The notes beneath the pieces were generated by a model that was not told where the DNA came from, searched no databases, and saw nothing but the letters and a program-made list of their open reading frames with translations. Of a DNA stretch of 64,000 nt, positions 9,220 through 17,571 are shown piece after piece (within the stretch, counting starts at the first letter, position 1; every line of letters begins with the position of its first letter). Where the stretch lies: positions 111,694 to 175,693 of the forward strand of contig NZ_CANMDB010000011.1 of assembly GCF_947496515.1 (NCBI RefSeq), in the 5' to 3' direction. The position numbers were made by a program, and so were the translations under genes. The stretch comes from an uncultured Roseobacter sp. Its GTDB lineage: Bacteria > Pseudomonadota > Alphaproteobacteria > Rhodobacterales > Rhodobacteraceae.

Positions 9220-10053
9220 TCATCCTCCTTGTTGCAGCTTGGACAACCACGTCTGCAATGCCGCCACCGATTCCGGTTCGTCCAGAAAAGGGACATGTCC
9301 ACGCCCCGAGACGGTGACGGCGATCATATCTGGGCGACGCCGCTGCATCTCTTGCACGGTGGCCTGGCTCAGCAGGTTGGAGTTTTCGCCGCGAATACAG
9401 GCCAGAGGCAAGCCGCCAAGCGCATCGAAGTAAGGCCACAGATCCGGTGCCGCCTGCGCCCCGACAGCCTCCACAGCGTCGCGCAGGCGGGGGTCATAGG
9501 TGATGTCCAACCCTTTTTCGGTCTGTCGAAAGTGGCGGTTTGCCTCTTCCACCCACCTGACCATCGACACGTCCTTGAAGCCGTCGTTCATCCGCTGCAG
9601 CGACTTTGCGGCCTGCGCCAGCGTCTTGACGCTTGGCCCGCGGCCCAGATACCCCATGATGTGGTCAAGGCCCCGCTGCTCGATCACCGGGCCGATGTCA
9701 TTGAGCGCCACGCCCAGCAAACGCTCCTTGGCAGCCATCGCCAGACCCATGGCGTTGAGCCCACCGCGCGAGGTACCAAGGACGGCGACCCGTTCAAGCT
9801 CCAGATGATCCAGCAGCTCGATCACATCGCGGCACTCGACCGGCAGGACGTAATTCTGCCAGTTGTCATCCCAGTCAGACTGTCCGCGCCCGCGGTAGTC
9901 TAGCTTGATCAGCCGCGCATCGGAGAGATGCGGGGTCACATAATCGAAATCCCGCGTGGACCGTGTCAGCCCCGCCAGGCAGAGGATCGGCACCCCGTCA
10001 CCATCATCGGTGTAGTGCAGCGATAACCCATCGGAGGTTGTCAGATGGCTCAT
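9220..10053 (-). CDS. Alpha/beta hydrolase
   Basis: A 277-residue alpha/beta hydrolase. The elbow is GTSRGGLNAMG with the nucleophilic Ser at the centre. LDYRGRGQSDW precedes it, and GRGHVPFLDEPE carries the likely catalytic His. The ATG at 10053 overlaps the stop of the haloacid dehalogenase-like gene as ATGA; the longer upstream frame is unlikely. It resembles uncharacterised lactonase or esterase members, and the substrate cannot be named. The stop lies one base before the dehydratase start, so coupling is tight. Confidence 0.78.
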   Translation of the reverse strand: MSHLTTSDGLSLHYTDDGDGVPILCLAGLTRSTRDFDYVTPHLSDARLIKLDYRGRGQSDWDDNWQNYVLPVECRDVIELLDHLELERVAVLGTSRGGLNAMGLAMAAKERLLGVALNDIGPVIEQRGLDHIMGYLGRGPSVKTLAQAAKSLQRMNDGFKDVSMVRWVEEANRHFRQTEKGLDITYDPRLRDAVEAVGAQAAPDLWPYFDALGGLPLACIRGENSNLLSQATVQEMQRRRPDMIAVTVSGRGHVPFLDEPESVAALQTWLSKLQQGG

Positions 10054-10745
10054 GACAGCCCAGCCAGCGCCGGAATCCCGGTCAGATCCCCCAGGGTATG
10101 GACAGGTTCCCATGGCAGAAGGTCCACGGGGTCACCCGCCCGATTGACCCAGGCGGTGGTAAAGCCGTAGCCCGTCGCACAGCCCGCATCCCAGCCGTTG
10201 GAGGAGACAAAGAGCACCTCTTCCTTGCTGCAGCCAAAGCGGCGCAGAACCATGTCGTAGACGATGGCGGCGGGCTTGAAGATGCCGACGCTCTCCACTG
10301 ATAGGGTATCATCGAGCAGCGCCTCGATCCCCGCGGAGCGTACGGCACCCACCAGCATCTCCGGCGAGCCATTGGACAGGATCGCGGTGTTCATCCCGCC
10401 GTCTTTCAGGCTCCGCAGCATCTGCGGCACCTCCGGGTAGCTCTGAAGTTCCCAGTAAAGCGCCAGCAGCCGTGCGCGCAGGGCGGCGTTGCCGTCCAGC
10501 CCCGTCTTCTCCAGTGCCCAGTCCAGCCCGTCCTCGGTCACCTTGCCGAAATCAGTATGCGCGTCTGCCACCGCGCGCAGCCAGGTGTATTGCAGCTGCT
10601 TGAGGCGCCAGTGCTCGGCCAGCGCGGGCCAGCTGTCCTTCAGCTCCGTGAAATCGGGTTCATCCGCGGCCTGCCGGGCGGCGGCGGCCACGTCAAAGAG
10701 CGTCCCATAAGCGTCAAAAACGCATGTGGTGATCGGCATCCGCAT
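10050..10745 (-). CDS. Haloacid dehalogenase, type II (L-2-haloacid dehalogenase-like)
   Basis: A 231-residue HAD hydrolase of subgroup L-2-haloacid dehalogenase. The nucleophilic aspartate is D11 in FDAYGTLFD. The later motifs ILSNGSPEML, GIFKPAA (Lys) and VSSNGWDAGC match the type II signature, including the Ser, Lys and Asn-Gly-Trp-Asp residues. It is the first gene of the minus-strand cluster. Many proteins of this family do dehalogenate 2-haloalkanoates, but others in marine Rhodobacterales act on unknown substrates, so the activity is a family inference. Confidence 0.82.
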   Translation of the reverse strand: MRMPITTCVFDAYGTLFDVAAAARQAADEPDFTELKDSWPALAEHWRLKQLQYTWLRAVADAHTDFGKVTEDGLDWALEKTGLDGNAALRARLLALYWELQSYPEVPQMLRSLKDGGMNTAILSNGSPEMLVGAVRSAGIEALLDDTLSVESVGIFKPAAIVYDMVLRRFGCSKEEVLFVSSNGWDAGCATGYGFTTAWVNRAGDPVDLLPWEPVHTLGDLTGIPALAGLS

Positions 10746-10868
10746 CCCCTTTCAATGAGTGTGGGGGCAGAGTGTCACGGGCGGCCCGTCGCCGAAAGAC
10801 TTAATCGGTGGGTTTTCGCGGGGATCTAATATGCTGGACGGCATCGTGAGAGATGCCTGGCAGATGGA

Positions 10869-10887
10869 ATTCCCGTTCAGCGGGAAT
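10869..10887. terminator. Short stem-loop, possible terminator
   Basis: A 7-bp stem (ATTCCCG, loop TTCAG, CGGGAAT) lies 17 bp beyond the stop of the small membrane protein gene on the minus strand. There is no clear T-run, so termination is only possible. Confidence 0.35.
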
Positions 10888-10903
10888 AGTGCGCTGTGCC
10901 GTC

Positions 10904-11152
10904 CTACCGCTCGGCAGTCTCCAGCGGCGCACCGATAAAGCTGGCCTGATAGGTCATCTGTGACTGCGCATCCGCCGCCTGACGGGCGATCTGGCCCTTG
11001 AGCTGTGCGCGTACGCCCGGCTCCGTCAGGAGGGCTGCGCCAAAGGTCACCACGGTGACCAGCACCAGACCCCGTGCCCAACGGCGCGCCGTCCGGGCGC
11101 GCTGTCTGCAACGGGCCTGTCGCAGCCCCTGGGGTGTCAGTGTGAAATCCAT
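10904..11152 (-). CDS. Small single-pass membrane protein, unknown function
   Basis: An 82-residue protein. A basic N-terminus with many arginines (residues 10-27) precedes one hydrophobic segment, GLVLVTVVTFGAALL (about 28-42). A polar Gln/Ala-rich tail follows (KGQIARQAADAQSQM). The positive-inside rule puts the N-terminus in the cytoplasm and the tail in the periplasm. It lies 70 bp downstream of fabI on the same strand and may be read with the fab operon. I do not recognise a family; codon use looks like that of its neighbours. Confidence 0.55.
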   Translation of the reverse strand: MDFTLTPQGLRQARCRQRARTARRWARGLVLVTVVTFGAALLTEPGVRAQLKGQIARQAADAQSQMTYQASFIGAPLETAER

Positions 11153-11222
11153 GGGCAGCGTATAACCCAGGATTGTGGCAGGAATGGGGCAGCGGTGTTA
11201 CCTGTGGCGCAAGGGCGCAGGC

Positions 11223-12014
11223 TCAGATGTTTTCGGGCTGCGGCATCCCCAGCACGTGATAGCCACCATCGACACGGATCACCTCGCCCGTGGTGCAGGC
11301 ACCCGCGTCAGAGGCAAGATAGACCGCCGTGCCGCCCACGGCCTCCAGCGTTGCATTGGACCTGAGCGGCGCGTTCTCGCCCGTGTGTTTATAGGTGCGC
11401 CGCGCCCCGCCGATGGCGGCCCCCGCCAGGGTCTTCATCGGGCCGGGAGAGATCGCATTCACGCGGATGCCTTCCGGCCCGAGATCATTGGCCAGATAGC
11501 GCGTCGCACTCTCCAGTGCGGCTTTGGCCACACCCATGACGTTGTAGTTCGGCACCACCGTGTTGCTGCCCTGATAGGTCAGGGTCATCAGCGTCCCGCC
11601 GTTCTCGACCATCAGGGGATGTGCCCGGCGCGCCACCTCGATGAAGGAATAGGCGCTGATCTCCATCGTGCGACCGAAATTGGCGCGGCTGGTGTTGAGG
11701 ATCCGGCCGGTCAGCTCCGACTTGTCGGAAAAGGCGATGGCGTGGACCAGAAAATCAATCGTTGGCCAGCGCGCGCCCAACTGCTCGAACGCCGTATCCA
11801 GCGAGGCATCATCGGTCACATCCACATCGACCATGAAGTCCGAGCCCACGGAGGCTGCCAGCGGCTCCAGCCGTTTCCCGAACGCCTCACCCTGATAGGT
11901 AAAGGCCAGCTCCGCTCCCGCATCTGCCATCGCCTTGGCGATGCCCCAGGCGATGGAACGCTCGTTGGCAACGCCCATGATCAGACCGCGTTTCCCCTGC
12001 AAAAGACCCGACAT
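11223..12014 (-). CDS. fabI: Enoyl-[acyl-carrier-protein] reductase (NADH)
   Basis: A 263-residue short-chain dehydrogenase-type enoyl-ACP reductase, last step of each fatty-acid elongation cycle. The FabI form of the glycine motif is GVANERSIAWGIA. The catalytic pair is Tyr157 and Lys164 in YNVMGVAK, the Y-x6-K spacing that separates FabI from ordinary short-chain dehydrogenases (Y-x3-K). It starts 4 bp after fabB stops, so it belongs to the fabA-fabB-fabI operon. Confidence 0.93.
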   Translation of the reverse strand: MSGLLQGKRGLIMGVANERSIAWGIAKAMADAGAELAFTYQGEAFGKRLEPLAASVGSDFMVDVDVTDDASLDTAFEQLGARWPTIDFLVHAIAFSDKSELTGRILNTSRANFGRTMEISAYSFIEVARRAHPLMVENGGTLMTLTYQGSNTVVPNYNVMGVAKAALESATRYLANDLGPEGIRVNAISPGPMKTLAGAAIGGARRTYKHTGENAPLRSNATLEAVGGTAVYLASDAGACTTGEVIRVDGGYHVLGMPQPENI

Positions 12015-12018
12015 GCGG

Positions 12019-13248
12019 CTACTCCTGGTATCTGGACAGGATCATCGACCCGTTGGTGCCACCAAAGCCAAAGGAATTGGTCATGACGGAATCGAGCCCG
12101 GCGTCACCGATATAGCTGGTTGCGATCTCGCCCGGCTCGAAGGCCGGATCCAGCGTCTCGACGTTGATGGACGGTGCGATGAAATCATGCTCCAGCATCA
12201 ACAGACAATAGATCGCCTCCTGAGCGCCCGCCGCACCCTGGCTATGGCCGGTCATGGATTTGGTGGAGCTGACGGGCGGCTGTGTGCGCCCCTTGAAGGC
12301 CCGCCGCACCGCTTCCATCTCCGGCTGGTCACCAGCCGGGGTGGAGGTGCCGTGGGCGTTGATGTAGCTGACGCTGCGGCCTTCGGGCAGCGTGGCAAGC
12401 GCCAGCTCCATCGCCCGTCCGCCGCCTTCGCCCGACGGTGCGACCATGTCGTGCCCGTCCGAGGTGGCCGCATAGCCAGTGACTTCGGCGTAGATGCGGG
12501 CACCGCGCGCCACCGCGTGATCAAGATCTTCCAACACGACGATCCCACCGCCGCCAGAGATGACGAAACCGTCGCGGTCCGCATCGAAGGCGCGGCTCGC
12601 GCGCTCCGGCGTGTCATTGTACTTTGACGACATGGCGCCCATGGCGTCAAAAAGGCACGACAACGTCCAGTCGAGCTCCTCTCCGCCGCCCGCGAACATT
12701 ACGTCCTGCTTGCCCAGCATGATCTGCTCTGCCGCGTTGCCAATGCAGTGCAGCGAGGTCGAGCAGGCGGAGGTGATGGAGTAGTTGATGCCCTTGATCT
12801 TGTAGGCGGTGGACAGGTTGGCGCTGACCGTCGAGGACATGCATTTGGGCACCGCAAAGGGGCCGATCCGCTTGGTCGCACCGGTCTTTTTGACCACCTC
12901 ATGGGCCGTCAGCATCGCACTGGTCGATGGCCCGCCCGATCCTGCCACCAGGCCGGTGCGCGGGTTCGACACCATATCTTCGCTCAGCCCCGCGTCGGCG
13001 ATGGCCTGACCCATGGCGATATAGGCATAGGCTGATCCGGGGCCCATGAACCGCAGCGTGCGCTTGTCTACATGCTCTGCCACGTCGATCTTGAGCGTTC
13101 CGGCAATCTGGCTGCGAAAGCCGTGCTCGACCATGTCGGGGCAGGCGGTGATCCCGCTGCTGCCGGCTTTCAGCGCGGCCAGCACTTCTTCGGCATTATT
13201 GCCGATGGAGGAGACAATCCCCAACCCTGTCACAACGACGCGGCGCAT
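12019..13248 (-). CDS. fabB: 3-oxoacyl-[acyl-carrier-protein] synthase I
   Basis: A 409-residue condensing enzyme. The active-site cysteine is Cys162 in TSACSTS. The two catalytic histidines are in AHGTSTPAGD and MTGHSQGAAG, the Cys-His-His triad of KAS I/II. Adjacency to fabA 51 bp upstream identifies it as FabB, which extends the cis-unsaturated intermediate made by FabA. The C-terminal NSFGFGGTN signature is intact. Confidence 0.93.
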   Translation of the reverse strand: MRRVVVTGLGIVSSIGNNAEEVLAALKAGSSGITACPDMVEHGFRSQIAGTLKIDVAEHVDKRTLRFMGPGSAYAYIAMGQAIADAGLSEDMVSNPRTGLVAGSGGPSTSAMLTAHEVVKKTGATKRIGPFAVPKCMSSTVSANLSTAYKIKGINYSITSACSTSLHCIGNAAEQIMLGKQDVMFAGGGEELDWTLSCLFDAMGAMSSKYNDTPERASRAFDADRDGFVISGGGGIVVLEDLDHAVARGARIYAEVTGYAATSDGHDMVAPSGEGGGRAMELALATLPEGRSVSYINAHGTSTPAGDQPEMEAVRRAFKGRTQPPVSSTKSMTGHSQGAAGAQEAIYCLLMLEHDFIAPSINVETLDPAFEPGEIATSYIGDAGLDSVMTNSFGFGGTNGSMILSRYQE

Positions 13249-13299
13249 GGTGTATTTCCTCTTCCTCTTGCACGGCCCCGCAGGACCACGCAGATACGA

Positions 13300-13809
13300 T
13301 CAGTTCTCGGACAGCGCGACTTTCATGTCGCTGACCTGATAAATCGTTTCCCCATCGGCCTCTACCCGGCCATTGGCAACCCCCATTGTCAAGCGTCGGG
13401 TCTGCACTGCCTTGGTGAAGTCAACGTAATAGGTCAGCATCTTGCGGTCGGGGCGCACCATGCCCGTCAGCTTCACCTCGCCCACGCCAAGCGCATAGCC
13501 GCGTCCCTGCCAGCCGCGCCAGCCCAGGTTGAACCCGGTGAGCTGCCAAAGCCCGTCGAGGCCCAGGCACCCCGGCATGATCGGATTGCCGGGAAAATGG
13601 CACTCGAAAAACCACAGATCTGGCGTGATGTCGAATTCGGCGACCACATGGCCCTTGCCGTTCGGCCCGCCATCGCCGGAGATGTCGGTAATCCGGTCCA
13701 TCATCAGCATCGGCGGTTCGGGCAGCTGCGCATTGCCGGGGCCAAAAAGCGCGCCCCGCGCGCATTTCAGCAGATCTTCCTTATCGAAAGAGGTGGGGTA
13801 TTGGCCCAT
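13300..13809 (-). CDS. fabA: 3-hydroxydecanoyl-[ACP] dehydratase/isomerase
   Basis: A 169-residue hot-dog protein that dehydrates 3-hydroxydecanoyl-ACP and isomerises the trans-2 to the cis-3 product, the entry to anaerobic unsaturated fatty acids. The active-site His71 is in [11 protein letters not shown] and the paired Asp85 in LGLDGLWQL, as in E. coli FabA (His70, Asp84). The start at 13809 gives the normal FabA length; the open frame extends upstream without cause. It is the first gene of the fabA-fabB-fabI operon and is divergent from irr. Confidence 0.93.
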   Translation of the reverse strand: MGQYPTSFDKEDLLKCARGALFGPGNAQLPEPPMLMMDRITDISGDGGPNGKGHVVAEFDITPDLWFFECHFPGNPIMPGCLGLDGLWQLTGFNLGWRGWQGRGYALGVGEVKLTGMVRPDRKMLTYYVDFTKAVQTRRLTMGVANGRVEADGETIYQVSDMKVALSEN

Positions 13810-13945
13810 TCCGGCGTCTCCTGCTCGGTCTTTGGTGTGTCGAAACCCTCTAGCACCCGGCTCCCGGCTTCTGCAAGTGCGCGCGATGCGGCGCTGATCC
13901 GGGCGGTCCCGGACCCCCACCATTCAGAAAACCGCCTGAATTGAA

Positions 13946-13979
13946 TTGAAAACCACCCCTGAAGCTCCTTATATAGGAG
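13946..13979 (+). promoter_or_regulatory. Predicted irr promoter with overlapping palindrome
   Basis: A -35 hexamer TTGAAA (13946-13951) and a -10 hexamer TTATAT (13969-13974) are separated by exactly 17 bp. The -10 lies in a palindrome CTCCT-TATAT-AGGAG (13965-13979). An operator over the -10 would block initiation, so self-control of irr or control by another iron regulator is plausible. The regulator is not identifiable from sequence. Confidence 0.55.
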
Positions 13980-14002
13980 GGGTACGCAGGTGAGTTATTG
14001 AC

Positions 14003-14422
14003 ATGACGTCTACGGAACAGGAAGTCGGAGCCGCGTGGCTGGCCAAGGCCGGGTTGCGGCCAACGCGTCAGCGCGTCGCTTTGGCGAGCCTGCTGATTGG
14101 TGACGGTCAGCACCGTCACGTCACCGCCGAGAGCCTGTTTGATTCCGCCAAGGATCAGGGCGAGGCCGTTTCGCTGGCGACAGTCTACAACACGCTGCGC
14201 GCCTTCTGCGATGCCGGGCTGATGCAGGAAGTCACCGTTGACGGCTCCAAAAGCTACTTTGACACCAACACCCACGACCACCCGCACTTCTTCTGGGAAG
14301 ACGAGGCAAAGCTGACCGATGCGCCCTCGGACGAGCTGGTGATCGCGCAGCTGCCCGACGCTCCCGACGGGGCGGAGATTGCCTCTGTGGATGTGGTGAT
14401 CCGACTGCGCCGCAAACGCTGA
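14003..14422 (+). CDS. irr: Iron response regulator Irr (Fur family)
   Basis: A 139-residue Fur-superfamily regulator. The winged helix (RPTRQRVALASLL, then VSLATVYNTLRAFCDAGLM) is followed by the dimer domain. The metal/heme region reads THDHPHFFWEDE, the HxHxH form typical of alphaproteobacterial Irr, and the Cys clusters of zinc-structured Fur are absent. Irr represses or activates iron and heme genes under iron limitation and is itself tuned by heme in Rhizobiales. The start has AGGTGAG at a suitable distance. It is divergent from fabA. Confidence 0.85.
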   Translation: MTSTEQEVGAAWLAKAGLRPTRQRVALASLLIGDGQHRHVTAESLFDSAKDQGEAVSLATVYNTLRAFCDAGLMQEVTVDGSKSYFDTNTHDHPHFFWEDEAKLTDAPSDELVIAQLPDAPDGAEIASVDVVIRLRRKR

Positions 14423-14449
14423 CCGGCGGCGGGCGCCGCGCGCCCCGTG

Positions 14450-16450
14450 CTATTCTCTCTTCCACGCGGGCTGGGTCATGCCCACAAACCCCAGTGTCTC
14501 GGGGGCCTCCACATTGCGCGCCACCAGATCCCGCAGCGATCCGCAGGTCGTGATCTGCTCCCATCCGTAGCGGGTGAAGGTCGGATGCTCCGCCTCCGGT
14601 GACCGCGGCGGCTGGAACACGTGTTCGGACAGCAACGGATTGGTCAGCGCCTGCGAAAACGCATCCAGCGCCACAAATGACAGGATGGTCCGCGGCAGCG
14701 GCGCGTTCTTCACACGGTCCTCGCAAAAGAGCCCCACAAAGAAATCCACCTTGTCCACGCTGCCGTAGGTGCTCTGCAACAGCGCGGCGACCTCCCGGTC
14801 CGACGAAATTTCGTCCATCCCGGAAATCGGCATGCGCTGCAGATATTCCAGATAGTCCACAAAGGGCCTCAGCTGACACGCGCGCCCCTGCTCGACGGAG
14901 GCCTGCTCCACCCGCATCAGCGACGCGGTGGTATTGCGCGGTCCCAGCTCACCCGCCGCCTGCGCGCTCATATCCTCGAACGCCCCCGCCAGCCCGCCGT
15001 CCAAGAGCGGCGCGTTCTCCATGAAATAGGCAGGTCCGGTCTGATGGGCCGTGCCGCCCCAGCGGATATGGTCGGGGATCAGCGCGTGCCAGCGGTAGAG
15101 CAGGCTGAATTCGGTCGTGATCCAGTTGGGCCGGTACCATTTCGCGCCCCAGGCGGCCTTGGGATCTGCCTTGATGCGGTAGAGCGTGGGCGCGATATGG
15201 TTGATGTAATCCTCCACCACGATCTTGATGAACTGCACGATCACGATGTTGCGCGCGGTCTCGAACACACGGTCGTCGTCCCAATCGGGGTGCCGCACGC
15301 CGATCTCGCCCGCGAGCCGGTTATGCTCGCGCAAAAGCAGCGTGTTGATCATCGCCGTCTGCGGCACTGAATTGGCCCGGTCTCCGCCGAAGGCAAAGAG
15401 CCTGCCGCGCTTGGCGCGCAGCGCCTCCGCCTTCTCCGGCTCGGCCTTGGCGATCCCCGCATTCAGATCCTCAAGCCCCAAGGGGGCATCCAGATCCCCG
15501 AAATCTTCGTGGATCTCGTCGCCGTCGTAGAGAAACGGCGCGAACTCCCCGGTGTCCAGCTGCTGGCTTTTCAGCTTTCCACGGTCCTGAGGCCCTGGGT
15601 CTTTGACGCGCAGCGCCGCCGTCTGTCCGGGCGTCCGACCGTAAAGCGGGCAGAGGTCGATGTTATGATTTGACGTATTGCGCTTGAGCCGGTCGGGTAC
15701 TTCTTCATCAGTCTGTGTCCGAATGAACCCGTCGGTCAGATATTGCGCGAAGGCGGGAAACAGGCAGGTGGATTTCGGGCAAAGCCGCTGTGTGTCCTCC
15801 CTGCGTTCAAACACCGGGCTGAGAAAATCCCACGCGGGCAGGCTGCCCTGATCCAGCGGCGAGACACCCAGATGCCGGGCGCTCCAGGTCGTGTCCGTCA
15901 GGCTCGCCCACGAGGTATAGTCGTTCCGGGTCGAGAACGGATGCGGCCGGTTGCGCACCGCATCGACGATCCGGTTGATGACGATCCGGTTCACCAGCGC
16001 ATCGAGCGGCGGCACCGCCTCGATCAACCGCACCACCCAAGGCACATTCAGCAGCCCCATCACGGTACCGCCGATCCGGCCCAGCCATTTGCGCAGGAAC
16101 AGGGTCACCGTGCGCGAGGGCTTCATTTCAGCGTAGAATGCCCGAAAGAGCAGCGGAAAGAGCAGGATGAACCACACCGCCACCTGCCAGCCTGCGCCCA
16201 GCACCAGCAGCGACCACAACCCGGCAAAACCGCTCAGCACCGTAAAGATCCACCAGCCGTGCTGGCGCTCGCGCCACATGCGAAAAAGACCCGCCAGACA
16301 GCCCAGATAGACCGGTACCAGCAGCCATCGGCCCGGCTCTCCCGGGTATTGGGTGGCGTGGCTCATGGCCTGATAGAGGTAGATGGCCCCCACGAGGGAG
16401 GCGGCCAGAGCCAACAGGTTTCGACGACGGGACGCGATAGGGGCTGCCAT
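14450..16450 (-). CDS. Membrane-anchored heme peroxidase, cyclooxygenase-like
   Basis: A 666-residue protein of the animal heme peroxidase superfamily. Residues 12-105 hold three or four transmembrane segments. The rest aligns by eye with prostaglandin H synthase: NDYTSWASL (177-185), distal His262 in NHNIDLCPLYG, INTLLLREHNR (368-378), and EFSLLYRWHALIPD (447-460). The last keeps both the radical-forming Tyr (Tyr452, equivalent to COX Tyr385) and the proximal heme His (His455, equivalent to His388). DAFSQAL (596-602) aligns with the COX Ser530 loop. There is no EGF-like domain. A fatty-acid dioxygenase or peroxidase at the inner membrane is likely; the substrate is unknown. It is convergent with irr. 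Confidence 0.82.
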   Translation of the reverse strand: MAAPIASRRRNLLALAASLVGAIYLYQAMSHATQYPGEPGRWLLVPVYLGCLAGLFRMWRERQHGWWIFTVLSGFAGLWSLLVLGAGWQVAVWFILLFPLLFRAFYAEMKPSRTVTLFLRKWLGRIGGTVMGLLNVPWVVRLIEAVPPLDALVNRIVINRIVDAVRNRPHPFSTRNDYTSWASLTDTTWSARHLGVSPLDQGSLPAWDFLSPVFERREDTQRLCPKSTCLFPAFAQYLTDGFIRTQTDEEVPDRLKRNTSNHNIDLCPLYGRTPGQTAALRVKDPGPQDRGKLKSQQLDTGEFAPFLYDGDEIHEDFGDLDAPLGLEDLNAGIAKAEPEKAEALRAKRGRLFAFGGDRANSVPQTAMINTLLLREHNRLAGEIGVRHPDWDDDRVFETARNIVIVQFIKIVVEDYINHIAPTLYRIKADPKAAWGAKWYRPNWITTEFSLLYRWHALIPDHIRWGGTAHQTGPAYFMENAPLLDGGLAGAFEDMSAQAAGELGPRNTTASLMRVEQASVEQGRACQLRPFVDYLEYLQRMPISGMDEISSDREVAALLQSTYGSVDKVDFFVGLFCEDRVKNAPLPRTILSFVALDAFSQALTNPLLSEHVFQPPRSPEAEHPTFTRYGWEQITTCGSLRDLVARNVEAPETLGFVGMTQPAWKRE

Positions 16451-16684
16451 AATAAATACTCCGGCATCACTGAAATAACGATCGTATTGGGTCTGTCACC
16501 GTGCCCATGACCCCCCTTCTGCTCTGCGCGTTGAAATTCCGCGTCTCAGGTCAAGGTCAGAGAGCCAGGCCGGTGAAGCCCGCTTTAAATGAAATCCAGT
16601 TGATACGAAAAACGCCTGCTTTGCCAGCTTAGATTGTGCCGGGCTCCAGATTTATCGCTCGCACTGCCACCAAGTGGCGACGGC

Positions 16685-17434
16685 TCAGGGCTGTCGCGGG
16701 TCATCCAGCAAAGGGGCAAACCCGCGCGGGCTCAGCCCGCTCTGGAACCAGTTGACCAGGGTGTAGACCGAATAGACCGGCACACCCGTCAGCCGTCTGA
16801 TATCGCGCGCGTAAGGCACCATATTGGTGCATTCCAACACGATCGCGCCGATGTCTTCATGTCGGTGCATCAGCGCGTCTGCGGCATCCAGCATGTCGCT
16901 GCGGCAGGCGTCGAAGTCGACCTCCAGCTGATCCGTCAGAAACGCCTGCGAAAAGGCACGGCCGCCTTCGGTGCCCACAATCGGCGTTTCCGCCGGCACG
17001 CCTGCGGCGGCCAGATGGTCCGCTCCCAAACAATCGGCCGAAACCGTCAGCACCCCCACCCGTTTGCCCGGCGGCAGGGTTTGCGCCACCATCGGCACCT
17101 GCATCAGCGCCGAGCTTGCCACGGGCACCGCAAGTGCCGTGGCCAGATCCTCCTGCAACACCGACAGAAAGCCGCAGTTGGTGACGATGCCGTCGCACCC
17201 CATGCGCACGAGCGCCTCGCCGCCCGCAACGAAAGCGTCCCGCATGGCCCGCGCGTCCTTCAGCACGATGAGATCCGGCGTCGCGCCGTCCACCACCCGG
17301 TAGTGCACCGCAAATGGCCAGGTGGTGGCATTGCCGATGTCGCCCGGGATGCGGGGAAACCGGGTCTCCAGCATCAGAATGCCCACGGTCGCGCCGTAGA
17401 CGGTCTTGCCACCTCTTTGAACGTTGCTGCGCAC
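16685..17434 (-). CDS. Aspartate/glutamate racemase family protein
   Basis: A 249-residue protein with the two catalytic cysteines of cofactor-independent racemases, in TNCGFL (first half) and LECTNM (second half). The overall pattern is closest to the hydantoin racemase/Asp-Glu racemase group. The start is GTG at 17434, preceded by GAGG; no ATG lies upstream in frame. It is divergent from a D-amino-acid dehydrogenase gene 137 bp away, so it may interconvert an amino acid whose D-form the neighbour oxidises. The substrate is not determined. Confidence 0.78.
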   Translation of the reverse strand: MRSNVQRGGKTVYGATVGILMLETRFPRIPGDIGNATTWPFAVHYRVVDGATPDLIVLKDARAMRDAFVAGGEALVRMGCDGIVTNCGFLSVLQEDLATALAVPVASSALMQVPMVAQTLPPGKRVGVLTVSADCLGADHLAAAGVPAETPIVGTEGGRAFSQAFLTDQLEVDFDACRSDMLDAADALMHRHEDIGAIVLECTNMVPYARDIRRLTGVPVYSVYTLVNWFQSGLSPRGFAPLLDDPRQP

Positions 17435-17571
17435 CAGATGCCTCTTTTTCGCCCTGTAATGAAGGGTGTAGCATGTCAGGGTCGCCGGGCCAAATGCGCT
17501 TTGCGGTGGAAAACGATTGACCCGCGCGGCCCGGGGCGCAATCTGCAGTGTGGCCGAACGGGAGAGGACGC

